Shown here: piece by piece, positions 6,531 to 13,337 of the stretch
How the letters are laid out: every line of letters starts with the position of its first letter
Numbering within the stretch: the first letter of the stretch is position 1
Notes under the pieces: generated by a model
The model's input: only the letters and a program-made list of their open reading frames with translations
Told to the model about the DNA's origin: nothing
Databases searched by the model: none
Source: CAZTCJ01 sp964612085
GTDB taxonomy: Bacteria > Pseudomonadota > Alphaproteobacteria > JAJFIK01
DNA length: 17,057 nucleotides
Direction: 5' to 3'
Assembly (NCBI GenBank): GCA_964612085.1
Contig: CAZTCJ010000077.1
Coordinates: forward strand, 1 to 17,057
Made by a program: the position numbers and the translations under genes

Positions 6531-7925
6531 TCAGGTGCCGCCGTCGTCCTCTTCGGCCCGCTCCAGCCGGCGCCGGCTTTCGGGCGAGTAAGGATCGATA
6601 TACCCATCATCCTCGGCCTGACCCCGTTGATCGCGCTCATAACGGTCGCGCCAGCGCTCATCGGGCACCGCCGACCACAGGGGGGCGTCCCGCCCGGCAT
6701 CCGGCTGGTCCTGCGCCGCGCCGAAGCCCGAGCCGTACAACCGCACCGTATCGACGGGCGGGCGCTGTCCGAAACTGTCCTGCAGGGAGGGCACGGTGAA
6801 CCCCTTGCGGCTGATCTGCCAGTAGCCCGCCTCCCCGGACAGGGCCAGGCCTTTCTGGTCGAGATTGAGTGCAAGCTGTTCCACGGAGCCTGCGAAGACG
6901 ACGCGGATCTCCGCGCCGCGCGACGACAGCGCCCGGGTGCGCCAGTCGGTGACGGTGGCGATATCGTCGATGGTCTTGCGGATCTGGCTCCAGTCCTGGA
7001 GCGAGGCGACGGTGACGGTGGCGTCGATCTGGCGCATGGCGTTGTAATCGACCAGGGTCAGTGCCTTCCAGTCCTCCGACAGGGCCGCCATGATATCGGA
7101 CACCGCCTTGTCGAAGACGGTCTGGCCCGTGCCGTCCGGGTTCGCGGTCAGCGGACCGACGGCGGAAATCGCATAGTCCTTACGCGTCATTTCATCGACC
7201 CGGGTCACCGTCACTTCCAGGAGCACGTCCTGGCCCGCGGCTGCGCCCGCGCCCGCGTCATAGCTGGAACCGTCGCGGCTGATCTGGGCATAGGCGACGA
7301 GCACATCGCCGCTGCCATAGCGCTGGGCCAGCGGTTCCAGATCCGGCCAGTGGGCGCCCAGGGCGCGGGTGGCGTCGATCGCGCCGATGTCGCGCAGATC
7401 GCCGAGCGGCGCTTCCACCGGCACCAGCTCATGGAGCAGGGAGCGTTTCGACCAGGCCGCGAGCCAGGGATTGGGCTGTTCCCACAGAATGGCCTGGCCG
7501 CCATCGACGAGCACGGGCAGGACGACCGCAGGCCGCGCCTGGCTTTCGCTGAAGGCGATGCTGGAGCGGCGCAGCACATCGCGCACGCCCTCAGGTGAAA
7601 AACTGTAGGTGATGGTCCCCAGATAGCGCTCCTGGCTGTTGCGTTCTTCCTGGATCTGAAAGCCCGCCCCCAGCTTGGCCAAGGTCTGATCGTCGGGCTG
7701 CGGCAGGCGCATCCAGTCCGACGGCATGGTGATGCGCTTCAGGACCTGTTCGAAGGCCTGGCGCCGCCCCAGGGCCTGGGCCAGCTCGCGCGCCTGGGCG
7801 GCGCTGGCGGCCCGCGCATCGACGGCCACATCTTCCACGGTGAAAACATTGGCCCGCGCCGGACCGAAAAGGGTGACGGCCAGCATCGCGGCCACGCCCC
7901 AAATGGCGAAACGGGTGATCCCCAT
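6531..7925 (-). CDS. Exported DUF2066-domain protein, function unknown
   Basis: The 464-residue protein has an N-terminal Sec signal: MGITR, a hydrophobic core (IWGVAAMLAVTLF), then a likely cleavage after ARA near residue 25. A mature domain beginning VEDVAVDARAASAAQARE with GRRQAFEQVLKRI follows, typical of DUF2066 proteins. It continues with several alpha/beta segments (for example RPAVVLPVLVDGG). The tail is strongly charged and acidic (repeated Asp, Glu and Arg, ending EEDDGGT) and probably disordered. No enzyme motif is recognisable. ATG 7925 is preferred over the longer in-frame opening to 8084, because the signal peptide begins there, purine-rich GGGAG lies upstream, and a promoter-like pair ends at 7958. 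It heads the run with hdaA, ppk and ppx. The DUF assignment is by family resemblance; the role is unknown. Confidence 0.85.
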   Translation of the reverse strand: MGITRFAIWGVAAMLAVTLFGPARANVFTVEDVAVDARAASAAQARELAQALGRRQAFEQVLKRITMPSDWMRLPQPDDQTLAKLGAGFQIQEERNSQERYLGTITYSFSPEGVRDVLRRSSIAFSESQARPAVVLPVLVDGGQAILWEQPNPWLAAWSKRSLLHELVPVEAPLGDLRDIGAIDATRALGAHWPDLEPLAQRYGSGDVLVAYAQISRDGSSYDAGAGAAAGQDVLLEVTVTRVDEMTRKDYAISAVGPLTANPDGTGQTVFDKAVSDIMAALSEDWKALTLVDYNAMRQIDATVTVASLQDWSQIRKTIDDIATVTDWRTRALSSRGAEIRVVFAGSVEQLALNLDQKGLALSGEAGYWQISRKGFTVPSLQDSFGQRPPVDTVRLYGSGFGAAQDQPDAGRDAPLWSAVPDERWRDRYERDQRGQAEDDGYIDPYSPESRRRLERAEEDDGGT

Positions 7926-7957
7926 GAGCGACTCACTCCCTTGAGCAGACTGCGCGC

Positions 7958-7986
7958 ACCCTACACGAGACCGCGCTCGACGCCAA
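7958..7986 (-). promoter_or_regulatory. Probable promoter of the DUF2066-hdaA run
   Basis: Reading leftward, TTGGCG (7986-7981) and TAGGGT (7963-7958) are separated by exactly 17 bases. This resembles housekeeping-sigma promoters of GC-rich alphaproteobacteria. The start site would fall near 7951, about 25 bases before the ATG at 7925. It lies in the 82-base gap after the DUF1501 gene, so the two transcription units may be separate. Confidence 0.42.
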
Positions 7987-8007
7987 AGGCAGGACATGAC
8001 CTGAAAT

Positions 8008-9204
8008 CTAGGCGGAGAAAAGACCATCGAGCGGGGCCGCGCCGCCGCTTTGCGGAAACACCTTGGCTTCCACGAAGGCCGCATCGAGACCCAGATGGCC
8101 GATCAGTGCCGCCTTGAACAGGCTGCGCATATCGGTGGTGGGCGCCAGATCCCGCCCTTCGCGCAAGTCTTGCGGACGCAGGCCCGGCCAGTCGGCCGTG
8201 ACCTTGCCGCCGGACACGCCGCCGCCCAGCACGAAAGCCGCGCCGCCCGTGCCGTGATCGGTGCCGAAGGTGCCGTTGACCGCGACGGTGCGGCCGAATT
8301 CGGTGACCACCAGAACCGCCGTCTTGTCCCAGACCGGCGCCATGGTCTCCTTCAAGGCCATTAGCCCCCGGTCGAGCGCGCCCAAACGGTTGGCGAGCGG
8401 ACCGGTCTCACGCCCCTGATTGGCATGGGTATCCCAGCCGCCCGCCTCCAGCACGGCGATGCGCGGACCGTCCTCGGCGATGAGGAAGGTGCCCGCCGGT
8501 TCGGTCAGTTGCGCGAACGGCCCGCCGCCGCCCCCGTCCCGCTCGCCATCCATGGCGCCCGCCGCCATGCCCCGGGTCTCGATACCCTGACGCAGGGCCG
8601 CATCGAGTAACGGGTGATCCGCATAAAGACGGGTGACCCGGCTCATGTAATCTTCGTCCGCCTCCGGCAGGCGCGAGGGATACCAGGACCCCGCCGGGCG
8701 GTCGCCGGTCAGGATCAATGGCATGGCCTCGGAGACCGCGATGGCCTTACCGTCCGTACGCCCCTCAAATCCGGCCAGAGCACGGTTGAGCCAGCCGTCG
8801 GACTTGGCGCGCACCGCCGCGCCGCCGCTTTCCAGCACGTCCTGGCCGTCGAAGTGAGAGCGGTCCCGGTAGGGCGTCGCCAGGGCATGGACCACGCTCA
8901 GCTCGCCCGCGCCGTAAAGACCGTGCAGACCGGTCAGGGCGGGATGGAGACCGAACAGGCCGTCGAGCTTCAGCACGCCATCGGCGGCGCCGGGGCTCCC
9001 CAGCGCGATGCGGCCCCGCGCGGACCCATAGGCGCTGTCGCCGTAAGGGGCCACGGCCGCGAGCCCGTCGAGCCCGCCGCGCAGGATCACAACGACGAGC
9101 CTGCGGTCGGTCGGCACTTTCGCGAATGTGACGCGGGCGGACAGCAGGGACGCCGCGGAGACGGCGCCCACACTTTTGATCAGGGTACGGCGGGACAGGC
9201 TCAT
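8008..9204 (-). CDS. Tat-exported DUF1501 protein
   Basis: This 398-residue protein starts with a twin-arginine signal: SRRTLIK at residues 4-10, a short hydrophobic stretch (SVGAVSAASLL), and a likely cleavage near TFA (residue 28). Tat substrates usually fold, often with a cofactor or metal, before export. The mature part shows DUF1501 landmarks: LRGGLDGL (41-48), SHFDGQDVLESG (116-127), GGWDTH (255-260), TEFGRT (301-306) and GTDHG (314-318). DUF1501 is grouped with the alkaline phosphatase/sulfatase-like fold, and the Asp/His residues in GGWDTH and GTDHG could bind metal, but no substrate is known. A Gly-rich insertion (about 222-229) looks like a loop. The start codon overlaps the DUF1800 stop (ATGA, 9201-9204), so the two are almost certainly co-translated. 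Any phosphatase-like activity is inference only. Confidence 0.9.
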   Translation of the reverse strand: MSLSRRTLIKSVGAVSAASLLSARVTFAKVPTDRRLVVVILRGGLDGLAAVAPYGDSAYGSARGRIALGSPGAADGVLKLDGLFGLHPALTGLHGLYGAGELSVVHALATPYRDRSHFDGQDVLESGGAAVRAKSDGWLNRALAGFEGRTDGKAIAVSEAMPLILTGDRPAGSWYPSRLPEADEDYMSRVTRLYADHPLLDAALRQGIETRGMAAGAMDGERDGGGGGPFAQLTEPAGTFLIAEDGPRIAVLEAGGWDTHANQGRETGPLANRLGALDRGLMALKETMAPVWDKTAVLVVTEFGRTVAVNGTFGTDHGTGGAAFVLGGGVSGGKVTADWPGLRPQDLREGRDLAPTTDMRSLFKAALIGHLGLDAAFVEAKVFPQSGGAAPLDGLFSA

Positions 9205-10763
9205 CTGAATTGCATCTCCGGTGCGGCGAGCAGCAGCGCGATGCCCTGGGCAGGGCTGGCCGCGCCCGCGATCTCGAAACGGGTCTTGTCACTGATGGCG
9301 GGACCGAACACGACGTCCGCCAGATCGGCCGGGTTGACGCCACCCGCGCGCGCGATGCGGTTGGCCACCGCGTGGCACCACTCGACGCGCTCGACTACGG
9401 CGTCTGGACCGGCCCAGGCTTCCGCCCGGTCGGGCCAACCCTCGGGCGAAGGGGCCTGAAACGGCACTTGCCCCATCTGCTGCAGGCTGACGAGCAGCGG
9501 CGCGCCCGGCTGCCCGGCAAATTGGCGCGCGGCCATGGCGCGGGCGCTCATCACCGGATCGTTGCCATCGGTATCGTCCTGGCCCACGCCGCCGCCATCG
9601 GGCGTCATGGCCTGGCTGGGATTCAGGCTACGGATAACCTGATCCACATAAGCATCGGCATCGGCCTCCGCTGCCATTTTGGCCAGGCCGGTCAGCAGAG
9701 CGACCGCCCAGTGGTCCCGGTCGGCGGGCGCCGTGGCGCGCAGGGCCGCGATCATGAAATCCTCAGGCGGACGGAACTTGCGCCGCTCCGCCTTCCACAG
9801 TTCCGGATCGTCCACCAGGGCCATGGATACGGCTTTCAGATCACCCTTGGTGTCGCGGAAGGCGCGCTCGAGCCGTTTGACGCTGGCCTCGGGTGGATCG
9901 TCGGCGATGAAATGACGGGCCAGCTTGGTACAGACGAATGTCGCCGTGGAGGCGTGCTCCGCCAGCATGGTCAGCGCCCGGACGCCCTGTTCCTCATCAC
10001 GGGTTTCCTGAAAAGTCTGGCCAAGGAGCACATGATCGCCCGGCTCGTGACGGAAGGGGAAATAACGGAAGCCCGTTTCGGTGTCCTGGCCCCGCGCCAC
10101 GCTCCAGCCGGTCAGGATCTTGGCGAGCGCGATGACATCGGCCTGGGTATAGCCGCCATCGGCACCCAGCGTATGCAGTTCCAGGATCTCGCGGGCGAGA
10201 TTTTCGTTCAGTCCCCGGTCGATCAATTGACCTGCACGGGAGCCCGGCCCGATGGACTGCGCATTGTCCAGATAAAGCTGCATGGCCGGATGGCGCGTCG
10301 CCGCCAGCAGCAGATCGGCGAAGCGGCCCGTGACATGCGGACGGATCGCTTCCCGCTCGAAGGCGCCGACGAATCCGGCGGCATCGGGATTGCGGATCGA
10401 GACGGTGAAATGATTGCTCCAGAAGCGCACCAGCCGCTCGTGAAAACCGTCCTTGGTCTGCAGTCCGTGGGCCAGGCGCAGGGCGATCTCGCGGCGGTGC
10501 ATCATCTGCCCCTGAAAGCGGAAGCGCACGAAAATCCGTTGCCTGTCTTCCTGACTCATGCGCCGGGTCGCGCGGTAGTCCGGCACATCGGCGACGAGGC
10601 GGCCCGCGCCTGGCAGATCCCGGAACACCGCAGGTTCGGGCGGCTTGCTCTCAAGCTGGTCGCGAAGCCAGGCGTCCGGCCCTTGCGCCACGCGCGTCAA
10701 ATCGCCGGGCCTGACGCCCAGACCGAACCGGTGCAGCGCAATGGCGGCTTTTTCTAAAGACAT
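9201..10763 (-). CDS. DUF1800 protein, partner of the DUF1501 protein
   Basis: The 520-residue protein carries the DUF1800 pattern: HRFGLGVRPGDL near the N-terminus (11-22), FWSNHFTVSIRN (114-125), the hallmark ENLAREILELHTLGADGG (187-204) followed by YTQADV, ILTGW (216-220), then HEPGDHVLLGQTF. The fold is expected to be mostly helical and the biochemical function is unknown. No Sec, Tat or lipoprotein signal is visible at the N-terminus (MSLEKAAIALHRFG), unlike its partner, which suggests carriage through Tat in complex with the DUF1501 protein, or a cytoplasmic role. ATG 10763 is used; an in-frame TTG lies just before it, and GGGGG lies 6 bases upstream. It is first of a two-gene unit and diverges from purM. 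DUF1800-DUF1501 pairs recur widely in bacteria, including Planctomycetes and Proteobacteria. Confidence 0.9.
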   Translation of the reverse strand: MSLEKAAIALHRFGLGVRPGDLTRVAQGPDAWLRDQLESKPPEPAVFRDLPGAGRLVADVPDYRATRRMSQEDRQRIFVRFRFQGQMMHRREIALRLAHGLQTKDGFHERLVRFWSNHFTVSIRNPDAAGFVGAFEREAIRPHVTGRFADLLLAATRHPAMQLYLDNAQSIGPGSRAGQLIDRGLNENLAREILELHTLGADGGYTQADVIALAKILTGWSVARGQDTETGFRYFPFRHEPGDHVLLGQTFQETRDEEQGVRALTMLAEHASTATFVCTKLARHFIADDPPEASVKRLERAFRDTKGDLKAVSMALVDDPELWKAERRKFRPPEDFMIAALRATAPADRDHWAVALLTGLAKMAAEADADAYVDQVIRSLNPSQAMTPDGGGVGQDDTDGNDPVMSARAMAARQFAGQPGAPLLVSLQQMGQVPFQAPSPEGWPDRAEAWAGPDAVVERVEWCHAVANRIARAGGVNPADLADVVFGPAISDKTRFEIAGAASPAQGIALLLAAPEMQFR

Positions 10764-10888
10764 CAAAGACCCCCAATCTCATCCGCAACCCTTGAAAGTA
10801 CAGGCCGCAAGATTTCTTCTTTTATTGTACGATGAAATACGACTCATTCCGTCGCCTTTGTTCCACCGGCCAGATGCGCGAGGGCCCC

Positions 10889-11923
10889 ATGACTGCCTCT
10901 TCTTCCGACGAAGGCCTGACTTACGCTGGTGCCGGCGTCGATATCGACGCGGGCAACGCCCTTGTGAAACGCATCGCGCCTTTCGCCAAAGCCACCGCCC
11001 GGCCCGGCTGCGACGCCAGCCTGGGCGGCTTCGGCGCGCTGTTCGATCCCAAGGCCGCGGGCTTCAGCGATCCGATCCTGGTCTCCTCCACCGACGGCGT
11101 CGGCACCAAGATCAAAGTCGCCATCGAAAGCGGACGGCACGAGACAATCGGCATCGATCTTGTGGCCATGTGCGTCAACGACCTGATGACGCAGGGTGCG
11201 GAGCCTTTGTTTTTCCTCGATTATTTCGCCACGGGCCATCTGGAGGTGGAGGTCGCCGCGCAGGTGGTCGAAGGCATCGCGGAAGGCTGCCGCCAAGCGG
11301 GCTGTGCGCTGATCGGCGGCGAGACGGCGGAAATGCCGGGCATGTATGCGGACGGCCATTACGATCTCGCCGGTTTCGCCGTGGGGGCTGCCGAACGGGG
11401 CACGCTGCTGCCCCGCGACGACATCGCTGCGGGCGATGCGCTGATCGGCCTTGCCTCGAACGGTCTGCACTCGAACGGTTTTTCGCTGGTGCGCATGCTG
11501 GTCCAGAAACTGGGGCTTTCTTACGACGCCCCCGCCCCGTTCGAGCCCGGCAAGAGCCTGGGCGAGGCCCTGCTGACGCCCACGCGCATTTATGCAGGTC
11601 CCCTGATCACAGCCATGCAGACGGGCTGGATCAAGGCGGCGGCCCATATCACCGGCGGCGGTATTCCGGAAAACCTGCCCCGGGTCCTGCCGAAGACCGT
11701 TGAGGCTCACCTGGATCAAAACAATCATCCGCGCCCGCCCGTTTTCGACTGGCTCCAGGAGGAAGGCAAGATCACCGACGCGGAGATGCGCCGCACCTTC
11801 AATTGCGGCACCGGCATGGTGCTGGTGGTGCCGCGCGATATCGCCGATACGGTGCTGAACGATCCGGGTTTCGCGGACTGGTCGCCGCGCCTACTCGGCG
11901 ATCTGCGCGCCTCGGATCAGTGA
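10889..11923 (+). CDS. purM: Phosphoribosylformylglycinamidine cyclo-ligase (AIR synthetase)
   Basis: PurM uses ATP to close the imidazole ring, converting FGAM to AIR in de novo purine synthesis. The 344-residue protein begins near TYAGAGVDIDAGN (family-typical, 11-23). It contains the nucleotide-binding loop STDGVGTK (67-74), the GGETAEMPGMY segment, GLASNGLHSNGFSL and the late ITGGGIPENLPR motif, all characteristic of PurM. Length matches the family. ATG 10889 follows GAGGG by 4 bases. In-frame ATGs at 10832 and 10874 would add a basic tail not expected in the family. It diverges from the DUF1800 gene over a 125-base AT-richer gap in which I see no convincing promoter pair. purN follows 34 bases downstream, probably on the same transcript. 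Confidence 0.97.
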   Translation: MTASSSDEGLTYAGAGVDIDAGNALVKRIAPFAKATARPGCDASLGGFGALFDPKAAGFSDPILVSSTDGVGTKIKVAIESGRHETIGIDLVAMCVNDLMTQGAEPLFFLDYFATGHLEVEVAAQVVEGIAEGCRQAGCALIGGETAEMPGMYADGHYDLAGFAVGAAERGTLLPRDDIAAGDALIGLASNGLHSNGFSLVRMLVQKLGLSYDAPAPFEPGKSLGEALLTPTRIYAGPLITAMQTGWIKAAAHITGGGIPENLPRVLPKTVEAHLDQNNHPRPPVFDWLQEEGKITDAEMRRTFNCGTGMVLVVPRDIADTVLNDPGFADWSPRLLGDLRASDQ

Positions 11924-11957
11924 AGACCGCCAAGACGGTCAGCAAGGGGAAGACTCT

Positions 11958-12608
11958 ATGACCCGTTTGAAACTCGCCGTTCTGATTTCAGGACGCGGCT
12001 CCAATCTGCGTGCCCTGGCGCAGGCTTGCGCGGATCCCGGCTTTCCCGCCGAGATCGTCCTGGTACTGTCGAGCCGGCCCGACGCGCCCGGCCTGCAACT
12101 CGGTATCGAAGCGAATGTCACCAGTATCGGCCTCGACCATAAGGTCTATGACAGCCGGGAGGCCTTCGACGCGGAAGTGGAAAAATACATTCTCGAGTCC
12201 GGCGCCGATCTGGTTTGCCTGGCGGGCTTCATGCGGATCTTCAGTGTGGGATTTTCCGAGCGCTGGGAAGGCAAGGTGATCAATATCCACCCCTCCCTGC
12301 TGCCGCTGTTTCCGGGGCTCAAGCCCCACAGGCAGGCTCTGGAGGCAGGCGTGCGCCTGTCCGGCGCCACGGTGCATTACACCACGCCCGATGTGGATGC
12401 CGGTCCGATCATCGGGCAAGCGGCGGTGCCGGTCGAGCCTGAGGATACGGAGGAAAGCCTGTCCGCCCGCATTCTGGAGGCGGAGCATAAGCTCTATCCC
12501 CTTTGCGTGCGTCTGATCGCGGAGGGCCGGGTCGTTTACGAAAACAAAAAGGTCCGGTTCCGCGATATCGAAACCGGACCGCAGCAGATTTTCTCGCCTG
12601 CTCTTTAA
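11958..12608 (+). CDS. purN: Phosphoribosylglycinamide formyltransferase (GART)
   Basis: PurN transfers a formyl group from 10-formyltetrahydrofolate to GAR, making FGAR in purine synthesis. The 216-residue protein opens with VLISGRGSNLRAL, the phosphate-binding loop. It has the folate/catalytic segment KVINIHPSLLPLFPGL with Asn109 and His111, and the third catalytic residue Asp147 in TPDVDAGPII. These match the Asn-His-Asp triad of E. coli PurN with an offset of three. Its start at ATG 11958 follows a strong AAGGGGAAG site. It is the second gene of the purM-purN unit. The last 20 codons contain a strong hairpin (see 12540-12593). Confidence 0.97.
   Translation: MTRLKLAVLISGRGSNLRALAQACADPGFPAEIVLVLSSRPDAPGLQLGIEANVTSIGLDHKVYDSREAFDAEVEKYILESGADLVCLAGFMRIFSVGFSERWEGKVINIHPSLLPLFPGLKPHRQALEAGVRLSGATVHYTTPDVDAGPIIGQAAVPVEPEDTEESLSARILEAEHKLYPLCVRLIAEGRVVYENKKVRFRDIETGPQQIFSPAL
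12540..12593 (+). terminator. Strong hairpin in the 3' end of purN, possible intragenic terminator
   Basis: A perfect 9-base stem, GGTCCGGTT (12551-12559) and AACCGGACC (12572-12580), encloses 12 bases. An A-rich run precedes it and ATTTTC follows. GAAAA (12540-12544) can pair with TTTTC (12589-12593) across an internal loop, extending the structure. The T-run is short and 8 bases from the stem, so it is not a textbook terminator. It may terminate weakly or protect the 3' end. It lies entirely inside purN, whose stop is at 12606-12608. Confidence 0.4.
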
Positions 12609-12617
12609 TCCTCACTT

Positions 12618-12782
12618 GTCATTCCAGACGCCAGCTTGTTCCAAATCTATGATTTGGTCAGCAAACTGAGCGATCTGGAGTCCAGGGCCGCAAACACTGT
12701 GCCCGATGCTCTTGGATTCCGGCTCTAACACTCGCCGATCAAAATCCTTCGGTTTTTGAGCTCGTGTAACGTCCGGAATGAC
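12618..12782. repeat. 165-base intergenic inverted-repeat element (two facing modules)
   Basis: The 182-base gap between purN and ndk is almost filled by this element. Its ends are 13-base inverted repeats matching at 12 of 13 (GTCATTCCAGACG at 12618-12630; complement of CGTCCGGAATGAC at 12770-12782). Each half carries its own hairpin: CCAAATC-TAT-GATTTGG (12641-12657, perfect) and TCAAAATCC-TTC-GGTTTTTGA (12739-12759, one T-T mismatch). Each half ends internally in a related motif, CTGGAGTCCAG (12675-12685) and CTTGGATTCCGG (12711-12722). The two halves therefore look like diverged copies of one module of about 70 bases in opposite orientation. It codes for nothing obvious and resembles the short dispersed repeats ending in GTCATTCC that are common between alphaproteobacterial genes. 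Confidence 0.75.
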
Positions 12783-12783
12783 G

Positions 12784-12809
12784 AAAAAAGTCAGCCGACG
12801 ATTTCGTCG
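12784..12809 (-). terminator. Weak terminator-like hairpin at the ndk end
   Basis: On the minus strand, stem CGACG, loop AAAT, CGTCG (12809-12796) lies over the last ndk codons. It is followed, after the stop codon, by a run of six T (12789-12784). The 5-base stem is short and the T-run begins 6 bases after it, so termination efficiency is uncertain. Confidence 0.3.
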
Positions 12810-13213
12810 TCCGCGAAGAAGAACTTCACTTCCTGCGCCGCCGTCTCCGGGCTGTCGGACCCGTGCACGGAGTTACGCTCGATATTCTCGGCGAAGAGCT
12901 TGCGGATGGTGCCTTCGGCGGCGTCTTCCGGATTAGTGGCGCCCATCACTTCGCGGTTCTTGGCAATGGCGTCTTCGCCTTCGAGAACCTGCACGACCAC
13001 CGGGCCGGAGGTCATGAACGAGACCAGGTCGCCATAGAACGGGCGTTCCTTGTGCACTTCATAGAAGCGCTCGGCCTGCTCCTGGGAAAGGCGGATGCGC
13101 TTTTGCGCCACGACCCGCAGGCCGCTTTCTTCGAATTTCTTGACGATGCAGCCGGTGATGTTCCGTTCCGTGGCGTCCGGCTTGATGATCGACAGCGTGC
13201 GCTCGATGGCCAT
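12791..13213 (-). CDS. ndk: Nucleoside diphosphate kinase
   Basis: Ndk moves the terminal phosphate between nucleoside triphosphates and diphosphates through a phosphohistidine, balancing NTP and dNTP pools. The 140-residue protein is standard length. It starts AIERTLSIIKPDATERN with the conserved Lys11 in IIKPDA. It has the MTSGPVVVQVLEGEDAI segment, the nucleotide-binding REVMGATNPEDAAEGTIR, and the active-site His117 in NSVHGSDSPE. ATG 13213 has GGGGG 6 bases upstream. It converges on purN across the repeat element and diverges from the ABC-F gene, and appears to be a single-gene unit. Confidence 0.98.
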   Translation of the reverse strand: MAIERTLSIIKPDATERNITGCIVKKFEESGLRVVAQKRIRLSQEQAERFYEVHKERPFYGDLVSFMTSGPVVVQVLEGEDAIAKNREVMGATNPEDAAEGTIRKLFAENIERNSVHGSDSPETAAQEVKFFFADDEIVG

Positions 13214-13264
13214 ATGTGCCCCCGATAGGTTTGTGTTGTGGAAGAGGATGAATTCGCGCTGGCC

Positions 13265-13292
13265 TTATAACCGTCTCGCCCCTGCTTGCCAA
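13265..13292 (-). promoter_or_regulatory. Probable ndk promoter
   Basis: Reading leftward, TTGGCA (13292-13287) and TTATAA (13270-13265) are separated by 16 bases. The start site would fall near 13258, about 45 bases before the ndk ATG. It lies in the 124-base divergent gap shared with the ABC-F gene. TTATAA is a palindrome, but no matching -35 is visible for the opposite strand. Confidence 0.45.
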
Positions 13293-13337
13293 GGCGGGCG
13301 TTTCGTAATGACGCGGCCCGTGCTAAATGCCCACCCC

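Noticed and set aside
5997..7598. A 533-codon plus-strand frame opposite hdaA and the DUF2066 gene
   Set aside because: It spans two real genes and their gap on the other strand and is Arg/Gly-rich with no recognisable protein.
7926..8084. Longer N-terminus for the DUF2066 protein
   Set aside because: It would run into the DUF1501 gene, contains Arg-rich junk sequence, and the signal peptide and a promoter-like pair support ATG 7925.
9210..10757. A 515-codon open frame on the plus strand opposite the DUF1800 gene
   Set aside because: It has low-complexity composition and no family signal, and the minus strand carries clear DUF1800 motifs over the same span.
10832..10888. Longer N-terminus for purM from ATG 10832
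   Set aside because: It adds a basic stretch not expected in the family, while ATG 10889 has a GAGGG site and leads straight into the conserved start.
10764..10888. purM promoter with TTGAAA at 10792-10797
   Set aside because: The only AT-rich -10 candidate (TATTGT, 10823-10828) is 25 bases away, too far for a normal promoter.
12618..12782. Standard bidirectional terminator or riboswitch between purN and ndk
   Set aside because: The hairpins lack adjacent T-runs and no riboswitch core is recognisable; the terminal inverted repeats fit a dispersed repeat better.
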